Part shown: positions 32,876-41,453 of the stretch, piece after piece
Layout: the number at the start of each line of letters is the position of its first letter
How positions within the stretch are numbered: position 1 is the stretch's first letter
NCBI GenBank assembly: GCA_018257865.1
Contig: JAEUBA010000007.1
Coordinates: 248,001 to 312,000 of the forward strand
Direction of reading: 5' to 3'
Source of the DNA: Stereocaulon alpinum
Taxonomy: Eukaryota > Ascomycota > Lecanoromycetes > Lecanorales > Stereocaulaceae
DNA length: 64,000 bases
Notes under the pieces: generated by a model
Database searches by the model: none
The model's input: only the letters and a program-made list of their open reading frames with translations
Told to the model about the DNA's origin: nothing
Program-made: the position numbers and the translations under genes

Positions 32876-34085
32876 AAGGGTGTTCTATTATATTATTTGT
32901 GAAACTAGTAGATGGTACACGTAGTGTGCCTTTCCTAGCTGTAAGAGAAACTATAGTATAGTACCTAGATAAAAACTCCCGCTTATTCTTAATAATGTAA
33001 TTACTTTTAGTCTAGGGATTATACCTTAGGCCTCCTTAATACCAGTAACTCTTAACTGTGTTCTTTAATATTATACTGAGCGCTCTATAATATTATTTCT
33101 AATACTAACTGTAATATACGCCCTTTGTACTATACTTAGCTCTTAAGGACCCTGCTGTATTCTTCTATATCCTTTAACTTTATTATAGCGCTAAGCGCCC
33201 TATAACTTTTTTTAACCTTTACTGTGTTGATACGGGGGGGGGGAGGAGGGGGTGTATAGCCGTCCCGTAAGGGTTTGAGTTATTAGCGCTGATTAGTGGT
33301 GTTTATTAGTATCCGTAGTAGTACCGGATTTAGCTGTTTAGTAGTTTGCTAGTTAAGGATATAAGAAAGGGGGGAAGCTATATATACCGCCTAGGAGGCC
33401 TATACTTATATAAAGAATCGGATAGTATAATATCCCGCTGGTTATATTAGATAGTACTTACTTCTATCCTTATATACTTTGCTTTAGGGGGGAGCTAACC
33501 CTTCAGCTTATAATTATAGTTATATAGCGCCGCTTATACTAAAGGCTCGCCTAGCTACTTAGATAGGGGCTATCCTTTTCTAAAATACGCCTTTTAATTT
33601 ATAACTTAGTATATCCTTCTCTTAGTCCTATATACCTATAACCCCAGCCTTCCCCTAGGATAGACTGTACGTCAGTCTTAACCGGTAGATACGTATTAAG
33701 CGTACGTAGATATTAGATTTTTTGAATTAACGGCTAGGTAGGTGTTACCTATGCTCTTTACTTATTAGGCTGAGATACTACACCTGATACTAATTCTTAC
33801 TATCTAGTCTCGATCGTAGGGGAGGTATAATAGTCGTAGTAGAGTTGGGGTAGGTGTTATCGCGTTGCCCGAAAAACTCTACACAGAGTTCTCAGCAACT
33901 ATGCGACGTCTCAATATCGTTCAACCTGTAATATATTAGGGGAGATATCTCAGCTCTGAATAGGTATTCAGGTTCGTAGCCAGCACCGCGTACAGGTGTG
34001 TCTCTATCGCTGGCCGTTCGATATTACTACTACCCTATAATCTACTATTAAGGGTATTACTTAGGCGAAGATACTACTAATTCTA
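32876..34085. mobile_element. Unclassified 1.21-kb insertion inside Copia RNase H
   Basis: The Copia frame stops at 32,875 and resumes in register at 34,086. The junctions carry TATACTAAT (32,867-32,875) and TATACCGAC (34,086-34,094), which agree as a 9-bp target duplication differing only by transitions. No terminal inverted repeats and no coding frame are visible. A G-run (33,235-33,256) is present. CA and TG dinucleotides are commoner here than in the surrounding Copia, so this insert is younger or shorter-lived under RIP. Its class is unknown. Confidence 0.6.
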
Positions 34086-34100
34086 TATACCGACTCCTAC

Positions 34101-34322
34101 TATCAGGGGCCGGCCTAGAGCGAGTCAATAGGGGTGTTATTAGACTAGGAGAATAAATCTAAGGAAGGAAAGCTATGTACATAGAGCGTGTGTATAATAT
34201 ATTAGGGACGCGGCTTAGTAGGCGCTAAGGCCAAAGGGGCCTAGCGTTAGATTAACGCCAACGTGTATAAACACTAGCAAGTAACAAAGGACTAGCAAGT
34301 AACGAAAGGCTAGCCCGTAACA
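34101..34322 (-). repeat. Inverted solo LTR of the same Gypsy family
   Basis: 222 bp, the exact LTR length. Read on the minus strand it starts TGTTACGGGCTAGCC and ends CCCCTGATA. It is flanked by the target duplication CCTAC (34,096-34,100 and 34,323-34,327). It keeps CA/TG words such as GTACATAG, CAACGTG and CACTAGCAAG that are mutated in the two LTRs of the nested full-length copy. This indicates a later, independent insertion reduced by LTR-LTR recombination. Confidence 0.95.
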
Positions 34323-34684
34323 CCTACTCCCTATATAACTATATTATACGCCTCAGTACTACCGCTAAGAAACGCCTAATAATTAATATAATAGGACTGC
34401 AGCAGTCCTATAAGAGAAGGGAGATTAATAAGGTACGGTAGATTAATAGCAATTATAACCTAGCAGACGCTATAACTAAGGAGCGCTGCTACTAGGCGTT
34501 AAAGTAATTAGTAGATAGTAATACTATCGAGTTAAAGATAAACGCTTAGGTAGAAAGAGAAGTTATAATCTAACTAATTAGATTATAACGTTACTTAGCC
34601 TTACAGGCCCGTTTCTATACTAGCTAATTACTAGATTTAGCGTCGATTAGCACTGTTTTTTCGACTTTCTAAAACTTTTGCCAG

Positions 34685-34894
34685 TGTTAGAATAATATTA
34701 CTCCGCACTCCGTAATAGCGGCTTAGCGCCCGCTCCTAGATAAAACACCATAGCTTAGCTAGCTAGATTCAATCAATCCCCAGTTTACCAAGCCTAATAG
34801 ACACCCTGCGAATCAGGTTGTCCGGGGCAGGTAATAGGGGATCAAGCACCTACTAATCGGTACTACCTAGGCTAGCAGCTAGGTTCTACCGACA
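34685..34894 (+). repeat. Copia 3' LTR
   Basis: 210 bp, starting TGTTAG (from TGTCGG) and ending CCGACA, followed directly by the GTTTC target duplication. Confidence 0.95.
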
Positions 34895-34899
34895 GTTTC

Positions 34900-37124
34900 T
34901 TCCAAATCATGTCTTTCGCCCTCAGCCCCTATTGCACAAGGGACTTCTCAAAGAGTGTTAGGAAAGACTAGGCTTCTGGATTAGGCACCCTTACGCTTGA
35001 GCTCACTTCCATAACGTACTGGAAATGTCTTGCTCTTGTAAAGTAGCTTAAGAAGCCCCTCCCACTTCAATGGAAACGGAGGAGGAAGCGGAGGAGGAAA
35101 AGGAGGAAGAGTATGGGGAGGAGCAGATTGCTGATATGGAAGTCGAGGCACGAAGAATGTATGAGCAGTACCTAAGGCCATTCCATCTCCCATTGGAGAA
35201 GCAGGGAGTACTTGTTAGCTATTCACCATCGCAAATTCATCAGTAAACTCACAATCATGATGGTCTCCTTGTCCGCCCTATCAAGCAAGCTTATTAAGGA
35301 CACTGTTATCCGTTAGAGATAGTGCTTTCCGTAGATGCTGATCGTAAATTACTAATCGTGATAACCAACTACACCATTCGGCCGGTTTTATCTAGATAAT
35401 CGTCTAGTTGAAAGTATATTCTCCAAAATCATGCAGGAGTAGATCCGGTTACCTCAGGTTTGGCTGCTGCTCAGTCAGAATCAATTTCCAGGCTGCTGTG
35501 TGAGCTGCGGCGTTTGGGCGGCACTTCCGCTGCCAGACTCGCCTCACTCGGAGTGTGTTACAACTAACTCGTTAGAGTTTTCAGTAGATGTACAGCTCTG
35601 TCTGCTTCTCGTTGGTTAATTGTAATCCTGATGATTAACCTTTTCTGGTCTTCTGGACTTCGGAACCTTTGCGCATTATGTATCTCTAGTTATTGATCCC
35701 CTCCCCATTCTTCACCAGCCGATCGGTCTTCTCTTCCTGCATCCTCCTTGTCAACAGAGCAGGGCCGACTCTAGGTTCGGCTTGCATGCTTATTCCATGA
35801 ACAGTGCTCATTGGTATCTGACTATGGAGTTCCATAACGCAGAGTAATGCCAGTCAATCGGCAGGACTCGTGTCAGTTCGAATAAGATGGCTAGAAATGG
35901 GATCAAAGAAAAGACATCTGAGAAAGTTTGGGTAAGGGTTAGGTAGAAGTCAATGGCTTCGAAATAAGCATAGTATGAGCACGTGAACAACAGATCGTAA
36001 GGTTGATAGCCCAGGATTCTTATCACTTCTGGACAGATACAAGAATTGAATCTGCATATAATAAGCAGAAAGTAACACATGAAATGGTAAAACTGGTGGA
36101 GGAGCATGACGATACGGACAGAAAGAACAGGAACAATTGGTACAACGACAGAAAGAGTCATCGAACATAAGATGCTATGTCTAAGTATGTCAAATCTTGA
36201 GTGATATGTGCTGAGATCAAATCAACAGCGGTGCGTGGCTGTTGAAAGACGGATGTTTAACCAGAAGAGCCAAAGAATGGATGTCTTGACACATCAAAAT
36301 TGTTCAATGCCATTCCTACGAAGCCGTAGAAACCCAACTGGAAAGGGAAGTACCACAGAAACAAGTGCAGAATTGCTCAAGGGCGACGTATTCAACCTAT
36401 TAGCGCTAACGTAGTGAGCTATAGAATACTGGACTTCGAAAGGGGATGCTCCATGTCTAGTCCGCGAAATTTAGTCGTGGGCCAGAGAATTGATATCGAC
36501 AATGTGATTTGAAGACAGAAAGAAAGTGGAAGGGCAGGAAATCCGCGTTACCTTCGGCATTCATATATGGCAAGAGGCCCGAAGCCAGGTGGGTACTATG
36601 CGAAGCAGAATACACATACTGTAGTCGGGAATAGGGAAGACGATACTTGAACTGTAGTAGGTACAATTGATATTATAGCAGACCTACGAAATGGCCAGTG
36701 TACTCCACGACATGGAGGCGACTTCATGTTACAGACTAGGGACGTTGGTTATAGCTCCTAACTTTAGGCATCGACAACTGATGATGTTATTGAAATTTAT
36801 GCGTAGATAGAAAGCGAGCTGTGGCATAAGCATGGCTAATAGCCGCCAAATTTGGCTGTTAATTGTATGCGCAGCAATGAGACGGAACATGGCAGCGGAC
36901 GAAATTCTGCCCATCGACTCAAGATCTTGGACATTTGGGATCCGTAGGTACCACCATCAATAGGTTGGTGAACTACCAAGTACATTGATTTTTGCCAGTA
37001 AAATCCTGAGAAGATTGCAACATGCCATGGAAGAAGAAAGCCGGTTCCGTCTCACGAAATGGCAGCCGAGGCAGCAAAGTCGAGCAGATAGCGCCTGTAC
37101 TAAGTACTAAACCGATGCTGATGC
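34900..37124. other. Gene-poor right flank of the transposon block
   Basis: About 2.2 kb without a recognised protein gene. Base composition returns abruptly to normal after the 3' LTR. It contains a tRNA 5'-half copy (35,346-35,383) and a short acidic open frame (from about 35,071, beginning Met-Glu-Thr and rich in Glu) of unknown status. Open frames at 35,808-36,168 lack family resemblance. Confidence 0.45.
35346..35383 (-). pseudogene. tRNA 5'-half fragment
   Basis: The minus strand reads GGCCGAATGGTGTAGTTGGT then TATCACGATTAG: a tRNA acceptor 5' strand, complete D arm and start of an anticodon stem. No matching anticodon loop, T arm or 3' acceptor follows. The D-arm core is identical to that of the tRNA-Val-like gene on the other side of the transposon block. 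Confidence 0.6.
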
Positions 37125-37812
37125 TCAACAACTTGGATTTGTGCCTCCCTGGAAAAGGGGCAAACACTCCCCCTCGTTGATAGTGTAGATGATGTCATCC
37201 ACCACAAGAACCGCAGACTCCGGCGCATCCCAAATCTGGAATGGGGATTGTTGACAATGAGCAAAATTCGGCTTGACGAACATCATCTGCGCCCCGTCCG
37301 GCTGACTGGGCACAAAATTATATATTTCGGGACCGAAATGGCCCTCCATTGAGAGGGTCGAGACGCAGTCCACAGCAAATCTGCATGGCACAGCCTTGTA
37401 GCCGCTTTTGGTGTTGCTCGCGGCTATGCAACCAACCCATGCGCTAGTGAGACCGAAGCTTGTGGTCTTGGTTCCGTCGATGGACAGGAGTGGTCCTTGT
37501 CCATCGTAGCCCACGCCGTAATGGGGCTTTGAGTGCGGGATGACGCCCCGGTGGTGGGAGCCGGTTCCTTGGTGTTCGACGGTCAGATTGTTGAAGTTGA
37601 GGTGGTGGTAGTGTGTGAGTTTGATTCCATTGTCGCGGTCGTCGAACTTGTAGGGGAATTAAAACTTTGAAAGCAAATTTGGGGAGGTGGAAACATACGT
37701 TAGCTACAACGTTGCTAATGGTCTTTGTAGGACATGTGGGGTTGAGGTTGCCAACAACACAACCCTTCGCGACCGTGATGAGTCCAACGACCGAGAGCGA
37801 GCTCCACTTCAT
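37125..37812 (-). CDS. Small secreted protein of unknown function
   Basis: Exons 37812-37699 and 37646-37125, giving 211 aa. The N-terminus (MKWSSLSVVGLITVAKG) is a typical signal peptide with cleavage expected near residue 17-18. The mature part starts Cys-Val-Val-Gly and contains several cysteines, FDDRDNGIKLTHYHHLNF, the patch EHQGTGSHHRGVIPHSKPH, then a beta-rich half with GLTSAWVGCIAAS and DAPESAVLVVDDIIYTI. The overall plan (signal peptide, FDD, aromatic HLNFNN segment, later TSAW segment) recalls a group of fungal extracellular beta-sandwich proteins, but I cannot name a family with certainty. No catalytic motif is seen. Its length and secretion make it an effector or wall-protein candidate. 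The exon join keeps frame in phase 0. Confidence 0.78.
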
Positions 37813-39264
37813 CGTTGATGCTGGAATACGAGGGGAGAAGACAATTCTGAAAGTAATGAGCTGTATGTAAAGCGGTGTTGCCAGCACTGAGTAATCTGGA
37901 AGTAATGAATTTGAGGAAGGATGGACAATAGTGACTATTTATAAGAAGATCGGAGTACACTACATGTGTAATCCTTTAAATGATTGCGAGTAGAGCATGG
38001 CGACTTAGAGACATTATGCAGCCACAACTAGGCTCTTGGAAAGTCTCGCGGAACTATCCTTACCGGACTTACGCCGCTATAAATAACTGGGAATCATCTC
38101 TCGAATCGTCCAAAACGTGGAACACACATGATGGTCTCAGCTTTATCACTCAAACCGCGAAAATACGAGCTCCGGGAGTCACCATAATGACAGGAGTGGT
38201 AAAGCCTCCTAGCTCTCTTTTGGATACCACAAGGGTAAAAACCCAGGGACTTACCGTACTGACACGAGAAATGAACCGATAGTACAAAAATTCTTGATAT
38301 TCTTAAACATCAGATGGTTACAGCCCGCTCCCTCGTGTGGTCAGTCGTACTACCGATACGGTCGAGGCCGTATCGTTGTGGTCCCTTGGAAAGCCCTGCC
38401 CAAGGCATATCATAACAACGACTACACGCCTATTCCAATTCAAGCCATCTCTTGAAGCCGGATCTTTGTGTCCTTACCAACACCTGACGCTGTCAATAGT
38501 GATCGAGTCTTGCATCCGCTCCGGCTGGGTTGATAGGGCCAGACTAATTGTGCTCAGCTTATATGGGCTCCTAGCGCTGGTCATTCCTGGATTGGCCGGA
38601 ATTCGGTTGAGAAATTCAGCTGGCGGTAGATGCCGCAATGGCGTTGACCCTGTGACATAGCCTCGACACATAGATGTCGTCTATAGGCTGAGGATCATGG
38701 AAGGCACGGTATTGCTGACACGTTACAATGTCTCAGCTCAGGTCGCCAGGATACAGCAGCTGATTAGCTTAGCGGAGATAGCTGTACTGGCAAGGCGCAA
38801 TTGATTTCGTATTGTGTGATGAATTAGCGACAATTACGAGCAGCCTAGAATTGCACTGCAACATAAGAGACACAACAGCTCCTGATCGAGTAAACCAATT
38901 GGTTACTGATCAAATATAGTAACAAACAAAATCAGTAGGTGAAAACGAAGTGCAGACTTGTGGTGGTGAAGTTAGTGTGGAATGGCCGTCTTTTTGGGGA
39001 ATAAAGTCACAGCAGCTGCACTTGCAGCTTAGCTTGCACGCGTGAAGTTACTCGACTATTGTCTCCAGGAGATGCGTGTGCAAAGGTCATCTGTAAGCCC
39101 CTATGACCGTGCTGTTACTGCATAGCAAAATTCCCATCAAACTAGCCTTGCAAGTGGGCTAGTGCGGGCAAGTCGGCGGGCCTGTTCGCTTAGTCACCGC
39201 AAGTCTTGGTATCAACCTCAAGCCGCCGATACGCGCTCTTGTCTGGGAACGTCTAAAGCACAAG
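37813..39264. other. Intergenic DNA
   Basis: About 1.45 kb with no supported gene. It includes a perfect hairpin (GATACGG TCGAGG CCGTATC, about 38,355-38,374). Open frames at 37,980-38,282 and 38,337-38,660 have no recognisable domains. Confidence 0.45.
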
Positions 39265-39650
39265 ATGCAAATTGCGTCGATTCTTTCCGACCTGACCTCC
39301 CTCCGTGTTTGTGTGAGTCCAACGAGCTCAATCATTTCTGTTACCAAAGCTAGAAGCTAATTTCCGCTTAGGAACACTCTGCAGCTCTCGCTCTAGTTTC
39401 TGTCCACAAGTCGGATGCCAAATCAAACACAATAGGAAACGATCCAGAAAAGGCATCGGATTCAGTTGGCAAAGCCGAAGATGATCCCGATATGCAGCGG
39501 GCAATAGATCTTGTGGAGCTTCATTACGGTGTCAAAATGAGTCACATGGAGGGGGAGGATGCGGGTTTGGGGCAGGCTAGACGGGATGTTGATAGAGTGT
39601 TGGAAAAGTTGGACAGAAGACAAGCTAAGGGATCAAAGACAAGAGGGTGA
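39265..39650 (+). CDS. Small conserved-looking hypothetical protein
   Basis: Two exons, 39265-39312 and 39372-39650, give 108 aa with a canonical GTGAGT donor and TTAG acceptor. I do not recognise a named family. The C-terminal half is a compact helical segment with a regular pattern: DMQRAIDLVELHYGVKMSH, then GLGQARRDVDRVLEKLDRR. The middle is polar and acidic. It has no signal peptide, membrane helix or zinc ligands. The regular helix and intron suggest a real gene, perhaps a small complex subunit. The start codon is uncertain because the frame is open upstream of the ATG for some codons. Confidence 0.6.
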
Positions 39651-40033
39651 GAATGAGACCCAATTGAATATATGATCGTGGAGAGGTCAGCAACATCGAA
39701 GCCAAACATCACCTATCGCAACCGAGCAAGTGGTCGAAGATCGGCTTATAGGGAAGAATTTCGGACAATCGATTTAAGCTGGAACCAAACATTAGTCTCT
39801 CTGCCTTATCTGTCCATGCTTTGGAAGAGGTATGCTCGGCATGCTTAGGGCTAAGAATAGAGAGAGCATCAAGGCATGAAAGGAGTGAAGCATTAGAGGA
39901 TAACACAGCCGCCAACACCCCCAACAAATTCCATCTCAGGTACATGTCAGACGCAGAGCCTAACGAAGTAGTCTTGGGCCGCATGATACACCAAGTTCGC
40001 ATCACCGTAACCTCACACACAACTAGGAGCTCT
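39651..40033. other. Spacer between convergent genes
   Basis: 383 bp. Open frames on both strands overlap here (39,709-40,089 minus, 39,821-40,093 plus). Neither shows a domain, so neither is called. Confidence 0.4.
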
Positions 40034-41095
40034 TCAGGACACCACTGGCACGACAAGGCTTTCGATGTCGACTGGCTCTCCCTTAGCAAGTAACCTCAAA
40101 GCTTGTTTCGTGGGCCCAGCCAATTGTCTGCCGAGAAGAGCCTTAAGGATCGTTTTCCTGGCAGTGATGTTCCTTGTCTTCCGCAAGGCCTTTGAGCGCT
40201 TCCTCACCCGGCGATTTCTCGGCAGAGCAGGAACTGATTCCGAAACACCTGGGACTCCTGGCACTTCAATCCCAGGGACTTGAGTCTCAGGGAGTTGCCG
40301 ATCTGGAAATGGCATTGGAGGCACTTTGGTCAGGTCACCAGCTGTTGGAATACTCTGTCGGGACGAAGCTCGACGCTCATTAGCGAGAACCTCATCGATT
40401 GTGCGTGGGCTGGAAAAATCAGAGAGGGCCGAATCACTTGGTCTCTGTACCATGATCTTTGGTTTTGCGTAGTAAGGGACAGGGTCGGTCAACACTGGAA
40501 TCGTCGGTTCAGCTGATGCGGATGGCTCTTCTGGTTGGTACGAATGATCGCCTGCTATCAGCTGTCAGCGAATCACTCGTCGATGAGAACCACTTGGAGA
40601 ATCGTGAATTTTCCAAAGCTGCGTACCGTGTGTTGCAGATTCCACTGTGCTGGGAGGAAGAGAGTCTTCTTGAGCCTGTGGGCTCTCAATTGAAGACTCT
40701 ACCGGCCATCGCTCTGAAGCCATCTTCGAAGACTCTGGAGCGTACGAGCCAGGCATCGTCGGGACTGAAGCACCCTCTCCAAGTGGGTCTGGGCGTTCGA
40801 TCAGCGCTGTGCCAAAATCTTCTATTGAGTGGGCGCTGCCAGCAGTGCTATGAACGGGGGACAATGGACGGTCATCAGGAGTAGGCTTGTCAATTGTTGT
40901 AGGAGATATGGCGTGCTCGTTAGGGTCTTGTACTGAGGGAGTTCCAGATGAACGCCTGGTTTGGGACGTCTCGCTATGTGCAGGCTTCTGAGGTTGTTGG
41001 TCTTTGACAGGGATAAGGCGGGGCCAACCCATTCCTCCAGATTGAGCTTGCTTGAAGTCTGGTCTCTTGCCAGCAGCTACAGGGGAACCAATCAT
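40034..41095 (-). CDS. Disordered hypothetical protein with basic C-terminus
   Basis: Exons 41095-40627 and 40551-40034, giving 328 aa. Not recognised. The first two thirds are Pro/Ser/Thr-rich and polar (DPNEHAISPTTIDKPTPDDR; SLPPSTVESATHG). After the intron comes PVLTDPVPYYAKPKIMVQRP and a proline-rich VPGIEVPGVPGV stretch, then a strongly basic helix (RNRRVRKRSKALRKTRN) and a short hydrophobic end (ESLVVPVVS). The basic patch would suit nucleic acid or membrane-surface binding and nuclear import. The splice join (CAC G/GC GAT) keeps frame. Start taken at the first ATG after an upstream open stretch lacking one. It is divergent from the PWI/SR gene, 358 bp apart. Confidence 0.62.
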
Positions 41096-41453
41096 TATAA
41101 AGCTAGGGGCAAGGTCAGATATCAAGATGGAATGTTTGAGTGTGTGCGAATAAGGAGTTGGCTAAGAATGTATTCCCAGAATATGAAGGACGCACATAAG
41201 AAAAGAGCGTTTCATCTACAAGTTGCGCTTTCCAAACCGTGTACACTATGCTGAGGACAGTGTTGCCTCTTGAAGAGGGTAGTTGCGAGCCCCGTCTTCA
41301 CTGCTGGATGCCTTCAAAGTAGGACATCTTTAAAATAGGACGTCATTACCAAGTGCGTCATATCCGAACATCGAAGAAACTCTCAGTCTAAGCAGAGCAC
41401 ATTCATCCTTGATATTTGTAGTACAGCTGACCATTGAGGTCAATTCTGTGATC
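41096..41453. promoter_or_regulatory. Divergent promoter region
   Basis: 358 bp between the starts of the disordered-protein gene and the PWI/SR gene. No specific site was identified. Confidence 0.4.

Larger units (their letters stand above)
31586..34620 (+). pseudogene. Copia reverse transcriptase and RNase H remnant
   Basis: This continues the Copia pol after the Gypsy insertion; limits are approximate. Landmarks: Lys-Glu-Ile-(N/D) and Lys-Gly-Val-Phe (about 31,660-31,690), Lys-Ser-Arg-Leu-Ile-Val (about 31,790), Arg-Asp-Leu-Tyr-Ile-Arg-Asp-Ile (about 31,910), Leu-Tyr followed by Val-Leu-Glu-Val-Gly (about 32,020, the LYG.PEAG motif), the RNase H start near 32,760, and its end (NLADAITK-like) near 34,455. 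The RNase H frame is interrupted at 32,876 and again at 34,101, and resumes exactly in register when both inserts are removed (Tyr-Thr-Asp-Ser-Tyr-Ser-Leu-Tyr). Many stops; not functional. Confidence 0.87.
22045..34894 (+). mobile_element. Ty1/Copia LTR retrotransposon, RIP-mutated and carrying three nested insertions
   Basis: The block is bounded by two direct LTRs (215 and 210 bp) that begin TGTCGG (5') or TGTTAG (3') and both end CCGACA. It is flanked by the 5-bp target duplication GTTTC (22,040-22,044 and 34,895-34,899). The plus strand encodes decayed gag with a zinc knuckle, aspartic protease, integrase, reverse transcriptase and RNase H in Copia order. Removing the Gypsy (6,050 bp), the 1.21-kb insert and the solo LTR with one copy of each target duplication leaves about 5.35 kb, a normal Copia length. 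The interior is riddled with stops and almost lacks CA and TG dinucleotides, the RIP signature. Confidence 0.95.

Noticed and set aside
32876..34085. Mutator-like DNA transposon
   Set aside because: A 9-bp duplication is suggestive, but no terminal inverted repeats or transposase are visible.
39709..40093. Overlapping open frames on both strands
   Set aside because: No domain, signal or splice structure favours either strand, and both run into better-supported genes.
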